The notes below the pieces were generated by a model that saw only the letters and a program-made list of their open reading frames with translations, made no database searches and had not been told where the DNA came from. Below are positions 16,774 through 24,435 of a stretch of DNA of 24,791 nt, in pieces. How positions within the stretch are numbered: the first letter of the stretch is position 1; each line of letters begins with the position of its first letter. A program made the position numbers and the translations under genes. This stretch comes from GCA-002282575 sp964493995 (lineage in GTDB: Bacteria; Pseudomonadota; Gammaproteobacteria; Thiomicrospirales; Thiomicrospiraceae), in assembly GCA_964493995.1 (NCBI GenBank), contig CAZBQD010000030.1, positions 1 to 24,791 on the forward strand. Reading direction: 5' to 3'.

Positions 16774-17545
16774 CGGCAAACCCTTGCTTTAATCGACTAA
16801 ATACCCAACTTCCTAACAGCAAACAGCCAATACCGACAGCGTATAACAGGAGCAAGCTAGAAAGGCTTGGAGCCTGTGCTTGAAACAAGGCAGCCCGAAT
16901 CGGCTCAATGGCCATGGTGAGTGGATTGAGCATAAACCATTCCTGCCACTGCGCTGGAACGGCAGCTAAGGGGTAAAAAATGGGTGACAAAAACATTAAA
17001 GCGGTCACGGCCATGCCCAGTAAATGAGGCAAATCTCGCCAGTAAACACCCAGCGCAGCAAATAGGTAAGCCCCACCCAAAACTCCCAACAGCACAGGCA
17101 GGCAAAGCAAGGGCAGCCACAACCAGCTGACACTCATCCCTGTTAAGGCGGCACTAGCCATTAACAACAACAGCACATTCACGCCTAGGCTCACTGCTGC
17201 CGATAAGGTAGTCGCGGTGGGCAGAATCCACAGTGGGAACACCACTTTATTCACCAGATTAGGTTGATTGACAATCAGCAAAGGCGCACGGTTAATCACC
17301 TCAGCAAAAAACTGATACACACTTAGCCCCGCAAACAGCACCAGGCCAAATTCAATGGCGGACTGTTGCGCTACACCCGGCCATTTCATGCCAAAAATGC
17401 CATGAAATACCAACGTGAATAAACTCAGCATTAACAGTGGAGTGAGTAGTAGCCATGCAAGACCTAACATCGAACCTCGAAAGCGCATTTCGATATCACG
17501 ACGGGTAAATTGCCAGAGCAGATGCCACGGAATGGAAGGCTTCAT
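16763..17545 (-). CDS. wzm: ABC-2 type polysaccharide export permease (Wzm-like)
   Basis: 260 residues with six membrane helices and the short cytoplasmic N-terminus typical of the ABC-2 permeases of O-antigen, capsule and teichoic-acid exporters. Marker segments are F-T-R-R-D-I-E-M-R-F-R-G-S-M-L-G-L-A-W, then L-V-N-K-V-V-F-P-L-W-I-L-P in the first loop, and F-L-S-P-I-F-Y-P followed by N-P-L-T-M-A-I-E-P-I-R. It is the first gene of the - strand operon, transcribed away from the metalloprotease gene; its end overlaps wzt. It forms the membrane channel of the exporter. No clear Shine-Dalgarno is visible before the ATG at 17545, but the start matches the family N-terminus. Confidence 0.93.
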   Translation of the reverse strand: MKPSIPWHLLWQFTRRDIEMRFRGSMLGLAWLLLTPLLMLSLFTLVFHGIFGMKWPGVAQQSAIEFGLVLFAGLSVYQFFAEVINRAPLLIVNQPNLVNKVVFPLWILPTATTLSAAVSLGVNVLLLLMASAALTGMSVSWLWLPLLCLPVLLGVLGGAYLFAALGVYWRDLPHLLGMAVTALMFLSPIFYPLAAVPAQWQEWFMLNPLTMAIEPIRAALFQAQAPSLSSLLLLYAVGIGCLLLGSWVFSRLKQGFADVV

Positions 17546-17586
17546 GTGCAGTTATTCGAGCCAAAAAGGGTTGTGTTAAACGTTAT

Positions 17587-17595
17587 ATTATATCA
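17587..17595 (-). promoter_or_regulatory. Extended -10 promoter for the wzm operon
   Basis: Read on the - strand this is TG-A-TATAAT, a perfect extended -10 element, with transcription expected to start near 17580 and a leader of about 35 nt before the wzm ATG. No good -35 hexamer is found at 16-18 bases upstream (CGGCAG or CCGGCA), which an extended -10 can tolerate. Confidence 0.55.
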
Positions 17596-17636
17596 CATTC
17601 AACAAGCTCTGCCGGTAGAAGCCACAGCGGTAAAAC

Positions 17637-17665
17637 TTGTTGTTAAGGGTTAAATTTGCTACATT
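17637..17665 (+). promoter_or_regulatory. Promoter for the metalloprotease gene
   Basis: TTGTTG (17637-17642), a 17-base spacer and TACATT (17660-17665), with TG at 17657-17658 giving an extended -10. The predicted start near 17672 leaves only about seven bases before the ATG at 17679 but 37 before the in-frame ATG at 17709, so this element bears on the choice of start codon. Confidence 0.45.
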
Positions 17666-17678
17666 GAAACCATAAACC

Positions 17679-19247
17679 ATGATGAATGACTTAGGATTAA
17701 CGCACACCATGACAACCGCCAGTGAACAACTTGAACGCTATGGTTACACCCTAGCCGAAGCCTATGGCTTTATTATGGCCTTTGTGTCCAGTCCGAACAC
17801 CATTTATCAGGCAGCTTTGTCGGCACAACTGACCACAACGCATTTAACAGAAATTTTGCAGGCTTACGCTCCCCACATCACTCAGGCGCAGGTTAGGGGG
17901 TATTTTAGTGCTGCTCAACTGAATCCAGATACGCTAGATGAGAATTTGCTGTTACAACAAGCGCAGAGCCATCAAGCAACTCAGTTAACCTACGATATTG
18001 CCGCCTTATTGCCAGCCAGTCATCGAGTGGTACTGAGTTTGAATAGTGACACCAAGTGGCCGACAACGACGCTCACCTATGGATTTAATAGCAGTATTCC
18101 AGCGGAATATTATGGCGTTAGGTTAAGTGCTAGTGCTGAATATGGTAATCTCACTACTGGTTGGCAAACTCCCAGTAGTAGCTTGCGCAACAGCACCGAA
18201 CAGATTATGAATGACCTTAATCTACTGACTGGGTTACAGATCACTCGCGTGAATCATAACCAAGCCGATATTCGGGTTAATATGATTCCCACCGACAATA
18301 ACACCGCTGCTTTTGCCTATTACCCAGGCACAGGGATCGGCGGCGACATTTTTGTTGATACGAACATTCGAATCGACACCCTAGCCGTGGGGCAGTATGG
18401 CTACTTTACTGTCGCGCACGAGCTGGGTCATGCGCTGGGCTTAAAACACCCGTTCGAAGATGGCATTACCCTAGCCACGAACGACGATCACCACATTCAT
18501 AGTATTATGTCTTACACCGACTTTCGTCCTTACGTGCCAGTTTTTTCACACAGCGGAAACAGCGTTAGTGTGAATTACAATAGTATTTACCCATCGGGTT
18601 TTATGGTGTACGACCTAGCTGCTTTGCAGGCTATGTATGGTGTTAATAGCCAAGCGAACAGCCAAGACAACACCTATCGTTTTACAACCGATCCTGTTTA
18701 CACCACGCTGTGGGACGCAGGCGGCATAGACACCCTAGATTTAACGGCAACCACGCACAGTAACACGGTCAGGTTAACTTCGGGCAGTTATTCCGACATA
18801 AATCAGCGAGACTTAGCCACGCAAATGAATGAAGGGGTAGCCTATTTAACGCAACTCGGCTCTCATAACCAAGCCAGCTTTGTACAAAATGCGCTAACAC
18901 GCTATGCCGATGCGCTGTATACCGGTGAAAAAGCCTTGGGCATTGCCTATGGTACGGTGATTGAAAACGCGCTAGGTGGCAGTGCCAACGACACCTTTTA
19001 TGACAATGCTGTCGATAACTGGCTGAGTGGTGGCGCAGGTAATGACCGCTTTTACTTGGGTGCCGGCGGGTTCGATAAGATAGAAGGTGGCGATGGCTGG
19101 GATGAAGTGATTCTGCCTGTGGCCTATGCCCAAGTACAAATGCAACAGCAGGGTAGCCAAAAGGGGTTACTGGTTGCCGAAAATTTTGCCGCAACCTTGA
19201 TTGGAATTGAAAGTATTCGCTTTTCCGATCAAAGTATGGCGCTATAA
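17679..19247 (+). CDS. RTX-type M10 (serralysin-like) zinc metalloprotease
   Basis: 522 residues. The catalytic zinc site is H-E-L-G-H-A-L-G-L-K-H (H247, E248, H251, H257) with the Met-turn S-I-M-S-Y (M277), the metzincin signature of peptidase family M10. A short RTX region follows at about 433-478 with G-G-x-x-N-D and G-G-A-G-N-D-R-F type calcium-binding repeats, then a terminal segment of about 45 residues that probably holds the type I secretion signal. There is no Sec signal peptide. Residues 1-110 are a helical domain of unknown role, not the short propeptide of classic serralysins. The ATG at 17709 (residue 11) suits the predicted promoter better than the one at 17679. Caulobacter Sap is an RTX M10 protease acting on the S-layer protein, and the nearby S-layer gene suggests a similar role here; that is inference. 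Confidence 0.9.
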   Translation: MMNDLGLTHTMTTASEQLERYGYTLAEAYGFIMAFVSSPNTIYQAALSAQLTTTHLTEILQAYAPHITQAQVRGYFSAAQLNPDTLDENLLLQQAQSHQATQLTYDIAALLPASHRVVLSLNSDTKWPTTTLTYGFNSSIPAEYYGVRLSASAEYGNLTTGWQTPSSSLRNSTEQIMNDLNLLTGLQITRVNHNQADIRVNMIPTDNNTAAFAYYPGTGIGGDIFVDTNIRIDTLAVGQYGYFTVAHELGHALGLKHPFEDGITLATNDDHHIHSIMSYTDFRPYVPVFSHSGNSVSVNYNSIYPSGFMVYDLAALQAMYGVNSQANSQDNTYRFTTDPVYTTLWDAGGIDTLDLTATTHSNTVRLTSGSYSDINQRDLATQMNEGVAYLTQLGSHNQASFVQNALTRYADALYTGEKALGIAYGTVIENALGGSANDTFYDNAVDNWLSGGAGNDRFYLGAGGFDKIEGGDGWDEVILPVAYAQVQMQQQGSQKGLLVAENFAATLIGIESIRFSDQSMAL

Positions 19248-19267
19248 TAGCGAGTTAAATTTTATAG

Positions 19268-19310
19268 TGTGATGCTGATCATTGTTTAACGCCTAAACTC
19301 GCGTTAGCAT
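19268..19310 (+). promoter_or_regulatory. Candidate class II CRP-type promoter before the FecR gene
   Basis: TGTGA-TGCTGA-TCATT (19268-19283) has one perfect CRP half-site and a three-of-five second half. It overlaps a weak -35 TTGTTT (19282-19287), with a 17-base spacer and TAGCAT (19305-19310). The predicted start near 19317 puts the operator centre at -41.5, the class II position. A good Shine-Dalgarno AAAGGA (19333-19338) follows. Confidence 0.38.
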
Positions 19311-19347
19311 GAGAGTGTGTAATGCAATAAGTAAAGGATAATCAGCG

Positions 19348-20619
19348 ATGCTCAATCGACAGTGGCGTTATGGCCTGATGGTATTGTTATTATCTGCCTG
19401 GTCTGCATGGGCAGAAGTGGGGCGTGTTACCCTAGTGGTGGGTGACGTGCAGCTGCAGCGTGCGGGTCAATTACAGCCGTTGCTCAGTGGCGATGTGATC
19501 CGTGTCGATGATCGCCTGATTACCCATGAGCGTTCGTTAGTGCAGGTGCGTATGCAAGACGACGCACTCATTTCCTTGCGTGCGCAGGGTCGCTTGCATG
19601 TGCAATGTTACCAAAGCGACTGTATGAAACTGAACTTAGAACAAGGCGAAATGCGCCAAGTTACTGGCAGTATGGGGCAGGCTAACAAACAAAACTTTCG
19701 TCTCAACACGCCTGTGGCAGCCATTGGCGTGCGTGGTACCGACTTTATTACCAAAACCGATGCCGCTAACACCTATGTGCGCGTGCTTGCGGGTGCCATT
19801 GTTGCCGCTCCCTTCGACGAAGCCTGCCAAGCCAGTCAGTTGGGTGTCTGTGCCAGCCAACGCGCCGCGTTGCTAACCGCTAACGATCCTTTTATTTTAC
19901 ATTTGCAGCCCAATGTCGCGCCGGTGGTGCAGCCAGGCGAGGGTGGTTTGCAAGCAACAGGGCGCACAGAAACACCCGCTGTCACCGTGGTGCAAAAAAA
20001 TCAGTCGGTATTGCCCAACGAAGATGTGTTGTATGTGTTGCGCGATCACCCCGAAATATTACAGGCCTATCGGCAACAGCTAGCGGCCATAGATGCCACT
20101 AAGCCCCCCTTAACCGGTGCGGCGGTTACGCCTGCGCTGCAGTTTAGTACTTGGGATAAGCATACCAATGGCATGGCGACCGATTATTTAACGGCCAGCG
20201 CAGGGCGAAGCCCAACGGTGGGCGATGCCCAGCACCTATTATGGCGTGCCGAAACCCTACCTTATCTGCCCACGCAAGGGGTGGTGAATTACCAGCTCAG
20301 TGCCAGTCAAGCGACGCTAACCGATGTTAAGCTCAATACCATTAGTCCAGCGCAGGTAACGGGTGGTAGTTTGCGTATCGACTTCGATCAGCGTCAGTTA
20401 AGCACCGCCTTAGCCTTGCAAGCCTCGCCAACACAAAGTTACCTGATTAATAGCACCGGAGCCTTAACGCGCAACGATGGTATCTTTATGCTCAATACCG
20501 CACAGGGCGGCACCATTGCCGGTGCCATCAGTACCGACAACCAACAAGTTGCCTATATGCTCAACCAACCCCTTACTTGGCAAGTGTTAAAAGCGATAAC
20601 CACGTGGCAGGCGCGTTAA
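19348..20619 (+). CDS. FecR-domain secreted protein with C-terminal beta-rich domain
   Basis: 423 residues, well-placed Shine-Dalgarno nine bases before the ATG. A Sec signal peptide is clear (residues 1-22, cut after A-W-A); there is no lipobox. Residues about 35-150 are a FecR domain, with the typical V-x-G-D-V opening, R-V-D-D-R-L-I-T and N-T-P-V-A-A-I-G-V-R-G-T-D-F (120-133). This is not the classic membrane anti-sigma form, since the protein is exported and has no sigma-factor neighbour. Residues about 255-420 are beta-rich, with alternating polar and aromatic residues and repeated G-x-x-x-G turns, faintly like the small barrels of TbpB-type surface proteins. It overlaps the downstream outer-membrane gene, so the two probably act as a pair. 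The function is unknown; a periplasmic or surface structural role is a guess. Confidence 0.78.
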   Translation: MLNRQWRYGLMVLLLSAWSAWAEVGRVTLVVGDVQLQRAGQLQPLLSGDVIRVDDRLITHERSLVQVRMQDDALISLRAQGRLHVQCYQSDCMKLNLEQGEMRQVTGSMGQANKQNFRLNTPVAAIGVRGTDFITKTDAANTYVRVLAGAIVAAPFDEACQASQLGVCASQRAALLTANDPFILHLQPNVAPVVQPGEGGLQATGRTETPAVTVVQKNQSVLPNEDVLYVLRDHPEILQAYRQQLAAIDATKPPLTGAAVTPALQFSTWDKHTNGMATDYLTASAGRSPTVGDAQHLLWRAETLPYLPTQGVVNYQLSASQATLTDVKLNTISPAQVTGGSLRIDFDQRQLSTALALQASPTQSYLINSTGALTRNDGIFMLNTAQGGTIAGAISTDNQQVAYMLNQPLTWQVLKAITTWQAR

Positions 20620-21635
20620 TTAGACGATTATCATGGGTTGTCGGGCTAGTCGTCTGCTTGCCAGCATGGGCAGATAGCCGTTGTGAAGCACTAGCCGACC
20701 GTATCGAAGGGCAATTATTCGAGCGTCCGCACGATGCCGAACTGATTGCGGCATGGCACGCCCTAACGGCCTGTAGCGACAAACCCAGCCATGCCCCTGC
20801 TGTGCAGCAGTCTTTATATGGGCTGGGGATATGGCAGGGCTTCGACAGCAACCCTGCTTTTGCCAGCACCACCGCCACCATGGAATTGACTACCCCTATG
20901 GGTTTGGTTAATTTACCACTGCAACGCCCCGATGCCAGTATCAATACCACGGTACAAGGCATGGCTTACCAAAAAAACCGCTGGGGGCAACAATATTATC
21001 TACTGCAACTTAAACGCTTTAGCGAAGCCGGGGTCGATGACCAATGGCTGCTCAGTGCCGAACAACAGTTCGACTGGCAAGCGCATAAGGTCAGCGTGGC
21101 GGTGCGCAGTGTCAGTGCCTTTGCCATGCAGTTGCGTCAGTTTCACTTGTCCGACAGCTATGCTTTTACGCCCGAGTTGGCATTGACGGCCGAATTGCGC
21201 TGGCGGCGTTTCATTAATGCTCCCTTGCTCGAAAGCGACCTAGCCTTGCTGGGGGTTCATTACACGCCCAAGGCATGGCCGCTACAGCTTAAACTGGCGG
21301 TGGGGGTTGATGCTGCCTTAAATCAACGCGCCGGTGGCGACCAGCAAGTCATCGAGGCCAGTGTGGTGTGGCAGCAGCAATGGCAGGCGCATCAATTTTC
21401 GGCCATTGCCTTTTGGCGACAGCAGCAAGACCAGCAAGGCTACAGCGAATGGTTGGCCAATAACCGCCTACGCCAACTGAATCAACAAGGCGTGTTGTGG
21501 CAATGGCAAGCCCCGCCACTGTGGGAGCGTTGGTATCCGCAATTACAGCTAGAATGGAGCGAACAGCAAGCCAACTTACCCTTGTTTGCTTGGCAAAATA
21601 CCAGTATTCGTGCGGGTTTTATGGTCTATTGGTAA
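20604..21635 (+). CDS. Probable outer-membrane beta-barrel protein
   Basis: 343 residues from a GTG at 20604 that gives a normal signal peptide (1-23, ending L-P-A-W-A); a TTG at 20577 would add nine residues. It overlaps the FecR gene by 16 bases. After a short N-terminal section with two cysteines comes a G-x-W-Q-G-F-D-S-N-P-A-F-A segment, typical where outer-membrane barrels begin after a periplasmic part, then many alternating amphipathic strands rich in Trp, Gln and Tyr, ending in F-M-V-Y-W, an aromatic C-terminus as used for BAM-dependent insertion. I do not recognise a named family. Slam/DUF560-type translocators share the D-S-N-P-like entry and barrel end but are longer with TPRs, so that assignment is only a possibility. 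Confidence 0.7.
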   Translation: MAGALIRRLSWVVGLVVCLPAWADSRCEALADRIEGQLFERPHDAELIAAWHALTACSDKPSHAPAVQQSLYGLGIWQGFDSNPAFASTTATMELTTPMGLVNLPLQRPDASINTTVQGMAYQKNRWGQQYYLLQLKRFSEAGVDDQWLLSAEQQFDWQAHKVSVAVRSVSAFAMQLRQFHLSDSYAFTPELALTAELRWRRFINAPLLESDLALLGVHYTPKAWPLQLKLAVGVDAALNQRAGGDQQVIEASVVWQQQWQAHQFSAIAFWRQQQDQQGYSEWLANNRLRQLNQQGVLWQWQAPPLWERWYPQLQLEWSEQQANLPLFAWQNTSIRAGFMVYW

Positions 21636-21704
21636 ACAAAGGCACAACAAAGCCCACTGTTTGTTGCGTAAAAACAACGCCATTGCCTTATCAGCAACGA
21701 AAAA

Positions 21705-21720
21705 TGTGACATGGATCACA
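21705..21720 (+). promoter_or_regulatory. Consensus CRP-type operator upstream of the S-layer gene
   Basis: TGTGA-CATGGA-TCACA, both half-sites perfect for the cAMP-CRP (Crp/Vfr) consensus, preceded by AAA. The centre at 21712.5 lies 28.5 bases before the -10 element, giving about -41 relative to the predicted start, the class II activator position. Confidence 0.75.
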
Positions 21721-21740
21721 ACAAATTGTGTTAAATGGTG

Positions 21741-21746
21741 TAAAAT
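21741..21746 (+). promoter_or_regulatory. -10 element of the S-layer gene promoter
   Basis: TAAAAT (five of six to consensus) with no recognisable -35, as expected for an activator-dependent promoter. Transcription would start near 21753, giving an untranslated leader of about 143 nt. Confidence 0.6.
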
Positions 21747-21794
21747 AGCATCGTCGAAAGTGTAAAAGGCACCTGCGCTGTCTTTACTGCTGGT

Positions 21795-21860
21795 GTTAAC
21801 AGGTTGCCTAACAGTCTGTTAACGCGAGTGGGTAAGTACTCGCTCGGTCCTTTGCAAAGG
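21795..21860 (+). promoter_or_regulatory. Structured 5' leader of the S-layer mRNA
   Basis: Three inverted repeats stand nearly end to end in the predicted leader: an 8-bp perfect stem GTTAACAG/CTGTTAAC (21795-21802 with 21816-21823), directly followed by a 6-bp stem GCGAGT/ACTCGC (21824-21829 with 21838-21843), and the 12-base palindrome CCTTTGCAAAGG (21849-21860). A strong GAGGA Shine-Dalgarno (21882-21886) stays free downstream. Long stable leaders are known for S-layer and other very abundant mRNAs; a stabilising role is inferred. Confidence 0.5.
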
Positions 21861-21895
21861 GATAACTTTTTAACCACTTATGAGGAATCACTCTA

Positions 21896-24418
21896 ATGGC
21901 AATTATCAAAACTTCTAACGTATTAGTGCAACAATTCGCATCGGCATTGTACGGCATCCAATTAGGTAGCACGACAATGAACGCGGTATTGGCTGACGCT
22001 ACGCGTTTGTCTGCTGACGGTTCTAACGGTTTAGACCGTGCGTTCAATGCTTACTATGCTAACTCTTTCGGTGGCATGACGAATGCTGCTGTTGCTAACA
22101 CGGTTGTTGCTAACCTAGGAATTACGGGCGCTGCAGCGACTGAAGCAGCAGCTTACATTGCTAACCAATTGGCAGCGGCTACACCAACTACTAAAGGTGC
22201 GGTTATCAATAACGTACTAAACGTATTCTCTAACGCAACAGCTGACGCAACTTACGGTGCTGCTGCAACTGCTTGGAATACTAAAGTTACTAACGCAGTT
22301 GCTTACTCAGCTTCTAACACTGCTGACGTTGCTGCAGGTACTGCTGTTGCCGCTAACTTCACGCTCACTACTGGTATGGACACCCTAACTGGTACTGGTA
22401 AAGAAACAGTTGCTGGTTTGCAAAACGCAGGCGGTGTTGCTGGTGGTCAAAACTACCAATCAGGTGACTCAATCACTAACGTTAAAAACGTTAACTTGAT
22501 GGTTACTGCGAATGATGCTGGTGCTGCCGTTGTTACATTGAAAGATGTTGAAAATGTAACTGCTAACAGCTTTGTTGCTAACACATTAAATGCTGCAGCA
22601 TTCACTAATGTTGCTAACATTAATGCTACTGGTGGTCAAGGTGCCGGTTCTGTATTAACTATTAACAATGGTTCTATTGGAACTACTTACTCAGTAGCAG
22701 ACACTTCTGCTTCTGGTATCACTGTTAACGTTCGTGCTGGTGAAGTATTGGGTACTGCAGACACAATTAAGTTTGCTGCTAACACCGCTGGTAGCACAAC
22801 TACTGGTGCTGCGGGTACTGCTCCTGTAGTAGCAACTGCAACATTCACTTCAAACACAACTGGTATTGAAACCGTTTCTGTTGCCACTACTGGTACTAAC
22901 GTATTCAACGTTGTATCTAACAACACAGCATTAACAGATGCTACTAAATTAGTTATCACTGGTGCTGGTAACAACACCATCGGTACTGCAGGTATGACTA
23001 ACGTAGCTACTTACGACATGTCAGGCGCTACTGGTAACAATACATTGAACGTAGCTGGTACATTAACGACTGGTGATTCAGTTATTGGTGGTACTGGTAC
23101 TGATACGCTGCGTATGAACAATGCATCTACCATTGCTAACATTAAAGTAACTGATGTTGAAACACTACGTTTATCAACTGGTTCTGCTACTGGTACCGCA
23201 ATCTTTGCTGGTGGTCCAAGCTTCACAACTGTTCGCGTTGACGGTGACGCTGCAGAAGCTGGTACACAAACACTAACTAACGTTGGTGCGGTAAGCAAAG
23301 TTCAGTACAAAGCTGATGGCTTATCAGCAAGTGCTGGTACTGCACAACAGTTCAACAACTTAACAATTGCTAACTCATTCACGGGTTCAGCTGATACAGT
23401 TGCAGTGACTGTAGACAACAGTGGTGTCACTAACGCAGCGGGTTATACTTTGCGTACATTGACTACTCACGGTGTTGAAACTATGTCTGTTGCGATTAGC
23501 GACCTTGCTTCAACTGCTACAGCAACCTTTACAGGTATTACCGATAACACCTTATCAAGCTTAACCGTATCTTCTACTGGTGTTGTTGCTTTAGGCACAG
23601 TAAATGCGGTAAATGCTGCAGGTACAGCTGGTATGTTAACATCGTTAGATGCTTCAGCAATTTCTGGTGCAACAGCTTCTTCTGTGACTTTAGCTGCTAA
23701 CACTTTAGGTTCTGTTGCGGTAATCAATGCAACAGGTACTGGTGGTTTCACAACAGTTATTAATGCAACACAAACTGGTAACACACAAATCATCTACACT
23801 GGTGGTGCTGGTGTCGATACTTTCAATGCTGCAGCAAGCGCATTTGGTGGTACTTTGGTAATCGACGGTAAAGGTGGTGCAGATAATATCACTGGTGGTG
23901 GTGTTGCTGACGTAATCACTGGTGGCGAAGGTGCGGACACTATCCGTGGTGCCGGTGGTGATGACTCTATCATCCTAACAGAAACTGTTTCTGCAATTGA
24001 TACGGTTGTTTTTGAAGCGACTGCTGCAACAAACGGAACTGATACGATTACTGGTTTCACTGCAGGAACAGACCGTTTAAATGTTGCCGCATTTGAAACT
24101 GTTGGTGCTTTAGTTGCACTTGACCCTGCAGCTGGTGGTTTAACAACAACAGCTGGTACTGTTTATTATCTTGGTGGTCAAGCAGCTGGTGCTGCAGATT
24201 CTGCAGCTGGTGCTGCAACTGCAATTACAGCAGGCGCAACATGGACAGCAGCAAATGCTACAGCTTGGGTTGTTATCTCTGATAATAACTCTTCAGCTAT
24301 CTACTCGTGGACAGATGTTGCCGGTACAGCTGGTGCAACTGCAGCTGAATTGACATTGGTTGCAACAATTGATGCAGCAATCACTACTGCACAATTAGCG
24401 ACAACTATTATCATCTAA
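21896..24418 (+). CDS. RsaA-like RTX S-layer protein
   Basis: 840 residues, no cysteine, dominated by Ala, Thr, Gly, Asn, Val and Ser, with few charged residues: the composition of a self-assembling S-layer protein. No Sec signal peptide. Residues 1-145 form a helical Ala/Asn-rich N-terminal domain, likely the cell-anchoring part. A T-L-T-T-G-M-D-T-L-T-G-T-G segment at about 155-170 closely matches the Caulobacter RsaA junction. A long beta-strand region (about 180-630) follows, then RTX calcium-binding repeats at about 636-693 (G-G-A-G-V-D-T, G-K-G-G-A-D, G-G-E-G-A-D, G-A-G-G-D-D). A tail of about 145 residues with D-T-I-T-G-F-T-A-G-T-D-R-L-N-V probably holds the type I secretion signal. Start fixed by GAGGA nine bases upstream. 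Codons are strongly skewed to GGT, GCT, GTT, ACT and AAC, suggesting very high expression. The secretion ABC genes are not in the window. Confidence 0.88.
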   Translation: MAIIKTSNVLVQQFASALYGIQLGSTTMNAVLADATRLSADGSNGLDRAFNAYYANSFGGMTNAAVANTVVANLGITGAAATEAAAYIANQLAAATPTTKGAVINNVLNVFSNATADATYGAAATAWNTKVTNAVAYSASNTADVAAGTAVAANFTLTTGMDTLTGTGKETVAGLQNAGGVAGGQNYQSGDSITNVKNVNLMVTANDAGAAVVTLKDVENVTANSFVANTLNAAAFTNVANINATGGQGAGSVLTINNGSIGTTYSVADTSASGITVNVRAGEVLGTADTIKFAANTAGSTTTGAAGTAPVVATATFTSNTTGIETVSVATTGTNVFNVVSNNTALTDATKLVITGAGNNTIGTAGMTNVATYDMSGATGNNTLNVAGTLTTGDSVIGGTGTDTLRMNNASTIANIKVTDVETLRLSTGSATGTAIFAGGPSFTTVRVDGDAAEAGTQTLTNVGAVSKVQYKADGLSASAGTAQQFNNLTIANSFTGSADTVAVTVDNSGVTNAAGYTLRTLTTHGVETMSVAISDLASTATATFTGITDNTLSSLTVSSTGVVALGTVNAVNAAGTAGMLTSLDASAISGATASSVTLAANTLGSVAVINATGTGGFTTVINATQTGNTQIIYTGGAGVDTFNAAASAFGGTLVIDGKGGADNITGGGVADVITGGEGADTIRGAGGDDSIILTETVSAIDTVVFEATAATNGTDTITGFTAGTDRLNVAAFETVGALVALDPAAGGLTTTAGTVYYLGGQAAGAADSAAGAATAITAGATWTAANATAWVVISDNNSSAIYSWTDVAGTAGATAAELTLVATIDAAITTAQLATTIII

Positions 24419-24435
24419 GTCTGTTTTAGTAGGAT

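Noticed and set aside
17582..17597. Possible CRP-type site overlapping the wzm promoter (TCACA half-site)
   Set aside because: The other half matches only one of five bases.
17611..17618. GCCGGTAG resembling the RfaH ops element GGCGGTAG
   Set aside because: One mismatch, and it lies upstream of the predicted + start and on the wrong strand for the wzm operon, so it would not be transcribed in the right sense.
18769..19194. 141-codon open frame on the - strand within the metalloprotease gene
   Set aside because: Composition is rich in His, Arg and Ser with no domain-like pattern, and it lies wholly inside a well-supported gene.
21645..21666. Inverted repeat CAACAAA/TTTGTTG after the barrel gene, considered as a terminator
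   Set aside because: Stem is AT-rich and no T run follows; termination cannot be claimed.
22687..24060. Several stop-free stretches of 88-108 codons on the - strand inside the S-layer gene
   Set aside because: They mirror the GCT/GTT/ACT/GGT-rich codon use of the + strand gene, whose complement rarely gives stops; no ribosome sites or recognisable protein features.
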